A stretch of DNA of 52,328 bases, from positions 1 through 52,328 of the forward strand of contig NZ_POJH01000009.1 in NCBI RefSeq assembly GCF_002960625.1. The letters are read 5' to 3'. The notes beneath the pieces were generated by a model. It had not been told where the DNA came from. It was given only the letters and a program-made list of their open reading frames with translations, and made no database searches. Positions 8,392 to 16,418 of the stretch are shown here, piece by piece; within the stretch, counting starts at the first letter, position 1, and the number at the start of each line of letters is the position of its first letter. Position numbers and translations under genes: made by a program. Source of the DNA: Streptococcus suis. Its GTDB lineage: Bacteria > Bacillota > Bacilli > Lactobacillales > Streptococcaceae.

Positions 8392-9288
8392 CTAGAGAGC
8401 ATATTCCACGGTGATGTACTCATGGTGCTGTTTGAGGGTATCAAGGATATGGGGCTTCTTGGCAACAAGCTGTCGCATGATGTCATGTTCAACATCTTGA
8501 AGGTGTATCTTTATCCGAACCTGCATGCCTTGTTTATAGATATGAATATCCACATCCTCAGTTTCTTCTAAGTATTGTTCTAATATCTCATAAAGACATT
8601 CTTGAATTTCAGGTAGATGGACAGTACCATGGGCTAGTTCTTTGAAGGAGGAGATAAGTAGGGTGAGAGGTTCCTTGAATGAGATTAGGGCAAGAGCAAG
8701 GGTTACGAAGAAATCACCTGTATAATGCAGAAAATCTAGGGGGCTCTTGTTAGGGATAAAAGCTAAGAATAGAAAGGCTACTCCAATGGCTGCTGAAATC
8801 AGACCATCAATCAGGTTGCCCTTGGCCTCGGCGGCGATGATAGTAGAAATATTGCCGATTTTTTTATTCATATAGCGATTGTAGGCGAAAAGACCAAAGC
8901 AGACAAAGAGCATTATACTGGTGTAGGGGATAACAGGTCCAGTGGTCATCTTGTGTGCAATACCATGGACAAAGTAAGCAAAGGCGGTTGCTGCAGTTTC
9001 TAAGACAGCAAAAATCAGGAGAAGTAAGGTTGCCAAGGATTTCATAATCGCATAGAGTGGTTCTAAAAAGTGTAATCCTTGGGGAAAGGTTGCCGTTTTC
9101 CTATGACTATGCTTGGAGATATGGTATGCGACCAGGGAAGATATAAAGGCAATGAGGGAAAAAACGCTATCAAGTAAGAGGGCATTTAGGTCAGTCATGA
9201 TATAGACGGCTAGACCTGCTAAACCGTTTAAGCCATTGATAATAGCAGAAACGGTCAAGCAATGTGCTTCAATTTTCTTTGGATTCAT
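8392..9288 (-). CDS. Cation diffusion facilitator (CDF) family transporter
   Basis: The product is a 298-aa inner-membrane protein with about six hydrophobic segments in the first 210 residues and a soluble C-terminal domain of about 85 residues. That domain resembles the CDF cytoplasmic ferredoxin-like dimerisation domain. The D-x-x-x-D pattern in the second helix is only partly kept (LLLDSVFSLIAF has one Asp). The usual HD-box histidine in helix five is not obvious. The metal specificity, and even the ion, are therefore unsure. It is a single gene on the minus strand, convergent with the ser operon, starting at an ATG preceded by GGAGG. Confidence 0.75.
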   Translation of the reverse strand: MNPKKIEAHCLTVSAIINGLNGLAGLAVYIMTDLNALLLDSVFSLIAFISSLVAYHISKHSHRKTATFPQGLHFLEPLYAIMKSLATLLLLIFAVLETAATAFAYFVHGIAHKMTTGPVIPYTSIMLFVCFGLFAYNRYMNKKIGNISTIIAAEAKGNLIDGLISAAIGVAFLFLAFIPNKSPLDFLHYTGDFFVTLALALISFKEPLTLLISSFKELAHGTVHLPEIQECLYEILEQYLEETEDVDIHIYKQGMQVRIKIHLQDVEHDIMRQLVAKKPHILDTLKQHHEYITVEYAL

Positions 9289-9386
9289 TGATGACCTCCT
9301 TAACTGGTTTATTATATATTTATTATATCAATCTTTTTGCTTTTCAGCAAGCGTGATGAATGTGCAATCAAGACTGTTCTGTAAAT

Positions 9387-9414
9387 GAAAAAAAGAAGAG
9401 CTAGAGCTCTTCTT
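9387..9414 (-). terminator. Terminator of exoA
   Basis: AAGAAGAGCT (9393-9402) and AGCTCTTCTT (9405-9414) form a stem. On the minus strand it is followed by a run of seven T (the A run before 9393). It begins a few bases past the exoA stop. Confidence 0.85.
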
Positions 9415-9418
9415 AATA

Positions 9419-10246
9419 TTAGATATCAATTTCCATAACAATTGGTGTATGGTCTTGGCGGGCACCAGAATCAATCATATCTGACTTGGTTACCTTATCA
9501 GCGATACGGTCGCTGACCAACCAGTAGTCGATTCTCCAGCCTGTGTTGTTGATTTTGCTGGTGCGGCTGCGTTGAGCCCACCACGTATAGGCGTTGAGGA
9601 CATCCCCATGTAAGTGGCGGAAGGTATCTGTGAAGCCTTTAGCAAGTAGATTTGTAAATCCTTCACGCTCTTCGTCTGTAAATCCTGGTGACTGGCGGTT
9701 GCTAGCTGGGTTGGCCAAGTCTATTTCCTTGTGGGCAACGTTGTAGTCACCTGTGGCTAGGACTGGCTTTTGGCTGTCAAGCTGTGATAGGTATGCGGCA
9801 TACTGGATGTCCCAGATTTGGCGGTCGGCTAATCGCTTCAAGCCATCGCCCGCATTTGGCGTATATACCTGGGTAACATAGAAGTCATCAAACTCTAGCG
9901 TGATGATGCGCCCTTCAGAGTCCATAGTAGTTGGCGCACCAATCTCTGGGAAGCTAATGGTCGGTGTTAGGTGGTTTTTATAGAGGAAGAGGGTACCTGC
10001 ATAGCCCTTGCGTGCAGGTTCGACAGATGAACGCCAGGTATTTTCATAGCCAGGGAAGTAGCTTTCAAGGATTTCCAAGTGTTTTTTGGTTGGTCCCTTG
10101 TCAGAGAGTTTGGTTTCCTGAATGGCAATAATGTCGGCATCTTCAGCGACCAGCGTGTCAATGACGGCGCGGGATAGGAGGGCGCGTGGGGATTCAGCTG
10201 TCAGAGCAGCGTTGAGGGAATCAATGTTCCAAGAAATGAGTTTCAT
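9419..10246 (-). CDS. exoA: Exodeoxyribonuclease III family DNA repair nuclease
   Basis: This 275-aa AP endonuclease/3'-5' exonuclease acts in base excision repair. Metal-binding and catalytic motifs of the exonuclease-endonuclease-phosphatase fold are in order: SWNIDSLNA near residue 5, IQETKLS with the metal-binding Glu, GDYNVAHKEIDL, WRIDYWLVS, and the final DHTPIVMEI with the catalytic Asp-His. Length matches the Gram-positive ExoA type. It is a single minus-strand gene divergent from the membrane protein at 10405, with a strong terminator after it. Confidence 0.95.
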   Translation of the reverse strand: MKLISWNIDSLNAALTAESPRALLSRAVIDTLVAEDADIIAIQETKLSDKGPTKKHLEILESYFPGYENTWRSSVEPARKGYAGTLFLYKNHLTPTISFPEIGAPTTMDSEGRIITLEFDDFYVTQVYTPNAGDGLKRLADRQIWDIQYAAYLSQLDSQKPVLATGDYNVAHKEIDLANPASNRQSPGFTDEEREGFTNLLAKGFTDTFRHLHGDVLNAYTWWAQRSRTSKINNTGWRIDYWLVSDRIADKVTKSDMIDSGARQDHTPIVMEIDI

Positions 10247-10361
10247 AGAGGTTCCTTTTCTAGTTTCTTACTGTTTTTACATTATACCAAAAATCAAACT
10301 TGTAGGCGAACAAGGGACCTTGAAAAAATTTTTCAATTTTTGTGTTACAGTATTAAAAGTA

Positions 10362-10370
10362 TGGTACAAT
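10362..10370 (+). promoter_or_regulatory. Extended -10 promoter of the 10405 membrane-protein gene
   Basis: TGGTACAAT lies 35 bases before the ATG at 10405. A weak -35 (TTGTGT, 10340-10345) has a 19-base spacer. Confidence 0.55.
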
Positions 10371-10404
10371 AGTAACAAATAAATCTTTGTTTTCGGAGGT
10401 TGTT

Positions 10405-12066
10405 ATGAAAAGAAAATTGATTGGCTTTGCCTGGCTGGCTCTCATATTAGAAATGCTAGTCTATTACTGGTATCAGCTACCCGCTATCAATGTGTTTAGT
10501 TTGGGTTTCTGGGTTTTCGTTCTGCAATCGACAGCCTTGGCTTGGTTGATTTTACTCTTTAGCAATCCAGCTGGTCTTATTCAACAGGCTACCAAAGTGT
10601 CGGGTAGACAGCGTCAGGTGACAACCTACAATATCAATCCTAAACTGCCTGCCTTTCTTAGTTGGACTGGTCGCCTCTGGCTCTTAGTTGTTCTTGCCTT
10701 GGTTGGACTGGGCATTTTCAACTCTCCAATTTTTCGAGCTAAAGATTATGCGGCGGTCATTTCGGTAACGGATGCGGATTTCAAGTCAGATTTCCCAGAA
10801 ACAGATATTTCCAAGCTGGCTCTTTTGGACCGTGCTTCGGCTGAGAAAATCGGTGACACCTATCTGGGCACCATCGACAAGGTTTCCCAGTTCGGCATTT
10901 CGGATGATTACCGTCAGATTACCATCGGTCAGCAACCTTTCCGTGTGTCGCCCTTGGAGTATAAGTCTTTTTGGAAATGGCTGAGCAACCATCAAGACGG
11001 GATTGGCTACTATGTTAAGGTCAATCAGACGACAGGGAAAGCAGAGCTTGCCAAGCTGAGCAAGTCCATGCATTATTCCGATTCGGAGTATTTGTTCAAT
11101 GACACCCTGCGTCATCTCCGTCTTCAATACCCAACCACTATATTCGGGAAACCGTCCTTTGAAGTGGATGATGAGGGCAATCCTTACTATATCGCAACGA
11201 CTTACCAACCAAAATTTGGTCTGTCTTCCAATGACCCGACTGGTGCCATTGTCTTGGATGCAGTGACTGGCGAGAGCAAGGAGTATAGTCTGGCAGATAT
11301 TCCTGAGTGGGTGGATCGTGTCTATTCAGCCAGCAACGTGATTAGCCGTGTCGATGATCATTACACCTACCAAAATGGTTTCTGGAATACCATTTTCAGC
11401 CAAACAGGTGTCAAACATACAACTGACAGCTATAACTATATTTCCATCGGTTCTGATATTTACCTCTATACAGGAATTACCTCAGCTACAGCTGATTCTT
11501 CCAACCTTGGATTTATTCTGGTCAATATGCGGACCCGTGAAATCACAAACTACAAACTAGCTTCAGCGACTGAAACTGCAGCCCAAGAATCAGCAGAAGG
11601 CGAAGTACAGGAAAAGGGCTATCAGGCAACAGCTCCAAGTCTGGTCAAATTAGCAGATACTGCCTACTACTTGGTTTCTCTCAAAGATGATGCTGGTTTG
11701 GTCAAGTCCTATGCCCTAGTCGATGCGGAAGACTACCAACAAGTAACGGTCAACAATGACGTAGCGACCCTTATTTCACAAGTAACGGGGACAGATGCTT
11801 CAAGTCTAGCAGGCTTGACTTCGACTGGTACTGGTGAGGAAAGCGAAGACGTGGAAGTGATTTCTGGTAAGGTTGAAGCCTTGGCAAGCCAGATGATTGC
11901 TGGTTCAACGGTTTACTATATCCAATCAGAAGGTCAGATATACAAGGTTAAGGCAACTGAGGATAGTACAGACAAGCTACCATTTATCAAGGTCGGAGAT
12001 AGTTTTACAGGTCAACTGGATAAGAACAATTACCTGAAAAATGTCACCCTTAGCCAAGAGTCATAA
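10405..12066 (+). CDS. Conserved membrane protein of unknown function
   Basis: This 553-aa protein has three predicted transmembrane segments in the first about 105 residues and then a large, probably extracellular, domain of about 450 residues. I do not recognise a catalytic motif. A low-complexity acidic, Ser/Thr-rich stretch lies near residues 385-405. Two upstream in-frame start candidates are less likely, because ATG 10405 has the GGAGG site at the right distance. Related proteins are common in streptococci and annotated only as membrane proteins. The TAA at 12064-12066 is followed at once by the hairpin of an IS200-type element. The gene's original 3' flank, probably including the hairpin at 12820-12855, has therefore been displaced. 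Confidence 0.8.
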   Translation: MKRKLIGFAWLALILEMLVYYWYQLPAINVFSLGFWVFVLQSTALAWLILLFSNPAGLIQQATKVSGRQRQVTTYNINPKLPAFLSWTGRLWLLVVLALVGLGIFNSPIFRAKDYAAVISVTDADFKSDFPETDISKLALLDRASAEKIGDTYLGTIDKVSQFGISDDYRQITIGQQPFRVSPLEYKSFWKWLSNHQDGIGYYVKVNQTTGKAELAKLSKSMHYSDSEYLFNDTLRHLRLQYPTTIFGKPSFEVDDEGNPYYIATTYQPKFGLSSNDPTGAIVLDAVTGESKEYSLADIPEWVDRVYSASNVISRVDDHYTYQNGFWNTIFSQTGVKHTTDSYNYISIGSDIYLYTGITSATADSSNLGFILVNMRTREITNYKLASATETAAQESAEGEVQEKGYQATAPSLVKLADTAYYLVSLKDDAGLVKSYALVDAEDYQQVTVNNDVATLISQVTGTDASSLAGLTSTGTGEESEDVEVISGKVEALASQMIAGSTVYYIQSEGQIYKVKATEDSTDKLPFIKVGDSFTGQLDKNNYLKNVTLSQES

Positions 12067-12086
12067 CCACCCGTGAAAACGGGTGG
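12067..12086 (+). repeat. Terminal hairpin of the IS200 element (tnpA 3' side)
   Basis: CCACCCGT (12067-12074) pairs with ACGGGTGG (12079-12086) across a GAAA tetraloop. It is the probable right-end structure recognised by TnpA. Confidence 0.75.
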
Positions 12087-12179
12087 CTTGTACACCGGCT
12101 GTAAGCCGTTTCTCTCCAGCGACGTCTAAAGACGTTCGCTGAACTTCGTTCAGGTTAGTGCTATAATTACTTGACTAAT

Positions 12180-12199
12180 GCCCGTAACAACGGGCTTTT
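12180..12199 (+). terminator. Hairpin with T run at the end of tnpA
   Basis: GCCCGT (12180-12185) pairs with ACGGGC (12190-12195), followed by TTTT on the plus strand. It lies just past the transposase stop. It could block plus-strand transcription from the upstream gene from running antisense through tnpA, a known self-limiting property of IS200. An extended -10 (TGCTATAAT, 12159-12167) just upstream points the same way. Confidence 0.5.
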
Positions 12200-12671
12200 A
12201 TCTTGTTCTAAAACTGCCATCTGAAAATGGATCTTCATACTCTTTGACACTCAATTTATCAAGTGCAATGTCATTTTTCTCCTGCTCGCGAATATATTTC
12301 GCAACTGTCTTTTCGTTAAGTCCAACGGTACTGACATAGTAGCCTCTGGCCCAAAACTTTCGATTTCCATACTTATATTTCAAATTAGCGTGTTTATCAA
12401 ATATCATTAGAGCACTTTTACTTTTCAAATACCCCATAAAATCGGAAATCGAAAGTTTTGGGGGTATCAAGACAAGCATATGAACATGGTCTGGCATCAT
12501 GTGTCCCTCAATAATTTCCACGCCTTTGTATTGGCATAGATGACGGAAAATATCAATTAAGTCCTGCCTTATTTTGTAGTAAATGGATTTTCTACGGTAC
12601 TTAGGTGTGAAAACTATGTGATATTTGCACATCCATTTGGTATGTGATAAACTGTAACTGGTTTTAGCCAT
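12198..12671 (-). CDS. tnpA: IS200/IS605-family transposase TnpA (Y1 HUH)
   Basis: This 157-aa single-strand transposase has the HUH pair His62/His64 (DHVHM) and the catalytic tyrosine Tyr126 (VAKYI). Spacing matches the Y1 transposases of the IS200/IS605 family. The full length and all catalytic residues are present, so it appears active. It is preceded by AAAGGAGG and by a minus-strand extended -10 (complement of 12708-12713 region). No adjacent tnpB is present, which defines the IS200 subgroup. Confidence 0.96.
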   Translation of the reverse strand: MAKTSYSLSHTKWMCKYHIVFTPKYRRKSIYYKIRQDLIDIFRHLCQYKGVEIIEGHMMPDHVHMLVLIPPKLSISDFMGYLKSKSALMIFDKHANLKYKYGNRKFWARGYYVSTVGLNEKTVAKYIREQEKNDIALDKLSVKEYEDPFSDGSFRTR

Positions 12672-12748
12672 TTCTTTTTCCTCCTTTATCTAACCTGAAC
12701 AATTAGATTATATCAGGAAAAAGAAATGGAAGCTCAAAGCCTTGTCAG

Positions 12749-12767
12749 CCACCAGCATAGCTGGTGG
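12749..12767 (+). repeat. Terminal hairpin of the IS200 element (tnpA 5' side)
   Basis: CCACCAGC (12749-12756) pairs with GCTGGTGG (12760-12767) across ATA. It is followed on the plus strand by TTTTCTTATTTTT, so it may also stop outward transcription. It is the probable left-end structure of the element. Confidence 0.75.
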
Positions 12768-12819
12768 TTTTCTTATTTTTCTCTACGAGAAAAACTGGCT
12801 CGAAGCCATAATAAGAAAG

Positions 12820-12855
12820 AAGAGCAGGACTGCCCTAGGGGCACCCTGCTCTTTT
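12820..12855 (+). terminator. Terminator, probably the original one of the 10405 gene
   Basis: AAGAGCAGG (12820-12828) pairs with CCTGCTCTT (12845-12853), followed by TT. It sits just beyond the IS200 element and ahead of the permease promoter. The simplest reading is that the IS entered between the upstream gene's stop codon and this terminator. Confidence 0.65.
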
Positions 12856-12889
12856 CTCTGTCATGATTGGTGCTTAATGCTTGATTTTA

Positions 12890-12898
12890 TGGTATAAT
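12890..12898 (+). promoter_or_regulatory. Extended -10 promoter of the amino-acid permease
   Basis: TGGTATAAT sits about 70 bases before the GTG start at 12968. No clear -35 is seen. Confidence 0.65.
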
Positions 12899-12967
12899 GT
12901 GGCGGTGCCTATAAGGAAACTAAACGACTATATACCAATAGGCCATCATATAAAAAAGGAGTATCTT

Positions 12968-14362
12968 GTGAATTTATTTAGGAAGAAACAAGTCGGTGAA
13001 CGGAGCAGTCACATGCGGCGTCACTTGGGCTTGGTAGATTTGATTTTATTAGGAATTGGTTCCATGGTTGGAACAGGTATTTTTACGGTCACTGGCCTAG
13101 CGGCTGCGCAATATGCAGGTCCAGCACTAGTCATTTCCATTGTGATTGCAGCGATTTCAGTTGGTCTGACTGCCTTGTTCTACGCTGAATTTGCTTCCCG
13201 TATTCCAACCAATGGTGGAGCCTACGGCTATCTCTATGCGGTATTTGGTGAATTTCCTGCTTGGCTTGCGGGCTGGTTGACCATTATGGAATTTTTGACA
13301 GCAGTATCCAGTGTGGCTTCTGGCTGGGGTTCTTATTTGAAAGGTTTGCTTGCTAATTTTGGGCTTGCTTTACCAACAGCCTTGAATGGCACCTTCAATC
13401 CAGCCCAGGGCACCTATATTGACCTTTTACCAGTCTTGGTCTTGGTTTTTGTAGTCGGAGTGGTTTTGCTCAATTCTAAGGCTGCCCTTCGCTTTAACTC
13501 GGCATTGGTTGTGTTAAAATTTTCGGCTCTAGCTTTGTTTATTGTAGCTGGTATTTTCTTCATTAAACCTGAGAACTGGTCCAACTTTGCTCCATTTGGT
13601 TTTGGGGCAGTCTATGGTGGTCAGGCAGGCATTATGGCAGGAGCTTCTCTGATGTTCTTTGCCTTCCTTGGTTTTGAGTCTATTTCTTTGGCGATTGATG
13701 AAGTCAAAAGTCCTGAGAAGAATGTACCGAAGGGAATTGTCTTGTCCTTGTCTATCGTAACCATTCTTTACATAGTCGTGACCTTGGTCTTGACCGGGAT
13801 GGTGCACTATAGCAAGCTTAATGTAGCGGATGCGGTTGCCTTTGCCCTTCGTGAAGTGGGCTTGGGTTGGGCAGCAAGTTATGTATCTGTCGTAGCTATC
13901 TTGACTCTGATTACGGTATGTATTTCCATGACCTACGCCCTATCTCGTATGGTTTATTCCATTAGTCGTGATGGGCTCTTGCCTAAATCGCTCAGCCAAT
14001 TGACAGCGACTAGCAAGGTTCCTAAAAATGCGACTATTTTAGTGGGTATCTTTGCGGCAATCTGTGCAGGAATTTTCCCTCTGGCTAGTATTGCCAGCTT
14101 CCTCAATATTTGTACCCTAGCCTATCTGATTATGCTGGCCCTTGGCCTTATCCGCTTGCGTCAGGTTGAAGGTTTACCAAAAGAAGGTCAATTCAAAACG
14201 CCATTTGTACCAGCTTTGCCAATCCTTTCTATCATTATCTGTCTGTCCTTTATGTTCCAGTACAGTTTGGATACTTGGATTGCCTTTGGAGTGGCGCTCA
14301 TTGTAGGAAGTTTGATTTATCTTTTCTATGGATATAAACATTCGGAAGTTCATTCCAAATAA
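12968..14362 (+). CDS. APC-superfamily amino acid permease
   Basis: This 464-aa protein has about twelve transmembrane segments. The first begins at LGLVDLILLGIGSMVGTGIF, with the GxGIF substrate-backbone motif of APC transporters. The conserved FFAFLGFESISLAIDEVKSPEKNVPKGI around residue 230 is typical of the CAT/YfnA subgroup. GTG 12968 is preferred as start because AAAGGAG lies 7 bases upstream; the longer frame from 12881 would begin inside the -10 promoter. The substrate is an amino acid but cannot be named. It is monocistronic, ending at a bidirectional terminator. Confidence 0.92.
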   Translation: MNLFRKKQVGERSSHMRRHLGLVDLILLGIGSMVGTGIFTVTGLAAAQYAGPALVISIVIAAISVGLTALFYAEFASRIPTNGGAYGYLYAVFGEFPAWLAGWLTIMEFLTAVSSVASGWGSYLKGLLANFGLALPTALNGTFNPAQGTYIDLLPVLVLVFVVGVVLLNSKAALRFNSALVVLKFSALALFIVAGIFFIKPENWSNFAPFGFGAVYGGQAGIMAGASLMFFAFLGFESISLAIDEVKSPEKNVPKGIVLSLSIVTILYIVVTLVLTGMVHYSKLNVADAVAFALREVGLGWAASYVSVVAILTLITVCISMTYALSRMVYSISRDGLLPKSLSQLTATSKVPKNATILVGIFAAICAGIFPLASIASFLNICTLAYLIMLALGLIRLRQVEGLPKEGQFKTPFVPALPILSIIICLSFMFQYSLDTWIAFGVALIVGSLIYLFYGYKHSEVHSK

Positions 14363-14379
14363 GCAAATTAAATATAGTA

Positions 14380-14408
14380 AAAAGAGATGGTTTTGTGCCA
14401 TCTCTTTT
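14380..14408. terminator. Bidirectional terminator between convergent genes
   Basis: AAAAGAGATGG (14380-14390) pairs with CCATCTCTTTT (14398-14408) across a 7-base loop. Flanking A and T runs let it serve both the permease and the minus-strand gene at 14412. Confidence 0.85.
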
Positions 14409-14411
14409 ACT

Positions 14412-14714
14412 TTACAAAATAAAGGGTTCGATTTTTAACTCTATCTTATCTCCGTACTTAGCCTGCAAATCGTCTGCAAGAGGATGATAGAGGGTTCGTA
14501 ATTGTTCAATCTTGTCTGGGAATTGCTTGCCAACGTAGTCAAATTTACACTCGATGGTTAAAAAGAGTTGATGGAAGAGTTCGTTGATCTGGTTCAGGCG
14601 GGCAATCATCTCGTCATCCTCTTTCAGAAAATCTGGAATTTCTGAGCGATTGTTGACAAAGCCGTCGATGAGTTTTACGGGGAAAGAGCCGTATTCTAGG
14701 ACAAATTCGTACAT
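14412..14714 (-). CDS. Small conserved protein of unknown function
   Basis: This 100-aa acidic, soluble protein is not assigned to any family I recognise. It starts MYEFVLEYGSFPV and is predicted to be mostly helical, with no transmembrane segment or cysteine pair except one Cys. The ATG at 14712-14714 follows AAGGAG; a longer frame to 14768 lacks such a site. It stands alone on the minus strand, convergent with the permease. The sequence IPDFLKEDDEMIARLNQINELFHQLF suggests an amphipathic helical bundle. Confidence 0.75.
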   Translation of the reverse strand: MYEFVLEYGSFPVKLIDGFVNNRSEIPDFLKEDDEMIARLNQINELFHQLFLTIECKFDYVGKQFPDKIEQLRTLYHPLADDLQAKYGDKIELKIEPFIL

Positions 14715-14901
14715 AGGGTTCTCCTTATCATTGTTAGGACTATTGTAGCATAGTTTGGAGTGTGACAAAAGGATTTCAACTCTATTGCTGTTTAAGTTTT
14801 GTTTAACATTATTTTTAGTTTCGTTTAAAGGTTGACCGTTAAACTAAGGACTATAAACGAGGCAGGTAACTGCCAAGCACTTGAAATAAAGAGGGAAAAA
14901 G

Positions 14902-15645
14902 ATGAAAACTAGAATTGTACAAAAACAATTTAAACGCATTGAAACAAAATACATCGTTGATAAAGAAACATTTGTACTACTCGAAAAGGATTTACAGAAA
15001 CACATGGTTTCAGATGAGTTTGCGACTTCCACCATCACAAATATCTATTTTGATAATGAAGATTTCGACATGATTCAAGACTCCATTGCCAAGAAAAATG
15101 GGCGTGAAAAAATCCGAATGCGAATCTACGATGCCCAGCCATCTGCAGGTAGCCAGGCTTTTTTAGAAATCAAGAAGAAAGAGAATAAAATCGGCTATAA
15201 GTATCGCTTGACTTCTAATCCGTTGTCGGTAACCAACTATATCGAAAAAGGTGTGATAGATCAGACCATCACAGATGAAATGGTGACGTCTGAGTTGGAA
15301 CGGTTACGTGAACGTTATGGAGCCATCAAGCCGATGATGTATATCTATTATGACCGTGTGTCCTATAAAGGTATTGAGGACAAGAAAATTCGTTTAACCA
15401 TTGATAAAAATTTGCTTTATCGTCATTACGACGTTGCAGCAACAGAAGGGAAATTTGGAGAAGCTCTTCTAGATCCCAACAAGGTCATTATGGAAATCAA
15501 GGTACCAGAGCAGTTGCCAGACTGGTTGTTAGCCTTGTTAGAAAAATACCAGCTGGAGAAGCAATCATTTTCAAAATATGGAAATGCCTACAAGCTGGCC
15601 CATCAAATGCGCAGAGAGGAAGTAGCCCTACATGCAATTGTTTAA
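14902..15645 (+). CDS. VTC-domain protein (candidate polyphosphate polymerase)
   Basis: The 247-aa protein consists of one VTC domain, the tunnel-shaped triphosphate fold that in yeast Vtc4 makes polyphosphate from ATP. Tunnel residues can be seen in order: ETKY near residue 15, RMRIYD near 77, FLEIKKKE, YDRVSYKG, RLTIDKNL, IMEIKVP and the FSKYGNAYK end. All are basic or acidic pairs expected for activity. It overlaps the following DUF4956 membrane protein by 14 bases. This pair recurs in bacteria and suggests a membrane-linked polymerase. The activity is inferred, not shown. Confidence 0.88.
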   Translation: MKTRIVQKQFKRIETKYIVDKETFVLLEKDLQKHMVSDEFATSTITNIYFDNEDFDMIQDSIAKKNGREKIRMRIYDAQPSAGSQAFLEIKKKENKIGYKYRLTSNPLSVTNYIEKGVIDQTITDEMVTSELERLRERYGAIKPMMYIYYDRVSYKGIEDKKIRLTIDKNLLYRHYDVAATEGKFGEALLDPNKVIMEIKVPEQLPDWLLALLEKYQLEKQSFSKYGNAYKLAHQMRREEVALHAIV

Positions 15646-16309
15646 TAGTATCTTTTCAACATCAAATAACCATATTACCCTAACTCAGATGTCCCTGGTT
15701 TTTGGTGTCAGTCTTGCTATGGGGGTGCTCCATGCAGCTGTTTATAAATACAAATCTAATTATACTAAGGAATTTGTTATTAGCCTCAGCCTGATGCCTG
15801 CCCTGATTGCTGTTATCATCGCCTTGGTCAATGGAAATTTGGGAGCAGGTGTGGCGGTGGCTGGGACCTTCAGTTTGATTAAGTTTCGTTCTGCTGCAGG
15901 TTCATCAAAAGAGATGTTGGCCATCTTGTTAGCGATGGCTATCGGTCTGGCAACGGGTATGGGCTTCCTAGGTCTCGCTATCTTTATGACCCTTGTCTTG
16001 TCAGCTTGTATCTTGCTGTTCGAAAATAGTAGTTTTGCACAGGTCAATCAAAACCGCCGTCATCTCTTGGTGACTGTACCGATTGACTTCAACTATGACC
16101 AATTTTTTGAACAGCAATTTGGTAGTTCATGCAAGCAGTCAGATTTAATGTCCCTCAAATACAAAAAGAAAAAAGAAGCCCTTGTCTTAGAATACCAAGT
16201 CCTTCTCGACAAGACCATTACAGATAAGCAACTGGTCGATACAGTCCTATCAGCAGGTCCCTTGGATGTCGTATTGAATAAGCAAATGCCTAAGAAGAAA
16301 TATTTGTAA
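15632..16309 (+). CDS. DUF4956 domain-containing membrane protein
   Basis: This 225-aa protein has about four transmembrane segments in the first 130 residues and a soluble C-terminal domain of about 90 residues. The glycine/alanine-rich GVAVAGTFSLIKFRSAAGSSKEM segment with its FRS core between helices is the DUF4956 signature. The family is of unknown function and is often found beside VTC-domain genes, as here (14-base overlap). It could anchor the polymerase or pass its product across the membrane, but this is only inference from pairing. A terminator follows at 16318. Confidence 0.88.
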   Translation: MQLFNSIFSTSNNHITLTQMSLVFGVSLAMGVLHAAVYKYKSNYTKEFVISLSLMPALIAVIIALVNGNLGAGVAVAGTFSLIKFRSAAGSSKEMLAILLAMAIGLATGMGFLGLAIFMTLVLSACILLFENSSFAQVNQNRRHLLVTVPIDFNYDQFFEQQFGSSCKQSDLMSLKYKKKKEALVLEYQVLLDKTITDKQLVDTVLSAGPLDVVLNKQMPKKKYL

Positions 16310-16317
16310 TAGCAAAG

Positions 16318-16342
16318 AAGCCCTGGATTTCCAAGGCTTTTT
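16318..16342 (+). terminator. Terminator of the VTC/DUF4956 operon
   Basis: AAGCC-C-TGG and CCA-A-GGCTT form a 9-bp stem with one internal mismatch, followed by TTT and further T. Confidence 0.8.
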
Positions 16343-16395
16343 CTCTTTTACTTAGAATTAGTATGAACAAGTGAAGTGTCTACATGGAAGTGCTG

Positions 16396-16413
16396 AACTG
16401 TGAATATAGGTTC
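16396..16413 (+). repeat. 18-base dispersed repeat, copy 2
   Basis: This copy is identical to 1768-1785 and lies between the terminator at 16318 and the end of the minus-strand Nudix gene. Confidence 0.5.
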
Positions 16414-16418
16414 TTAGA

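Larger units (their letters stand above)
12067..12770 (-). mobile_element. IS200/IS605-family insertion sequence (about 700 bp)
   Basis: The element contains one small HUH transposase on the minus strand and no accessory TnpB. It has a hairpin near each end instead of inverted repeats: 12067-12086 and 12749-12767. The 0.7-kb size and layout are those of IS200 itself. Exact borders are estimated from the hairpins. Between tnpA and the 12067 end lie further small hairpins (12096-12108, about 12119-12139, about 12140-12154 and 12180-12195). The insertion abuts the stop codon of the upstream gene. IS200 elements transpose as single strands and make no target duplication, so none is expected. Confidence 0.88.

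Noticed and set aside
8392..9288. Calling the CDF protein a zinc exporter (czcD)
   Set aside because: The HDxxD metal-site pattern of zinc CDF proteins is not evident, so the metal is left open.
12881..12967. Longer N-terminus of the amino-acid permease
   Set aside because: It would include the -10 promoter element and has no ribosome site; GTG 12968 has AAAGGAG at proper distance.
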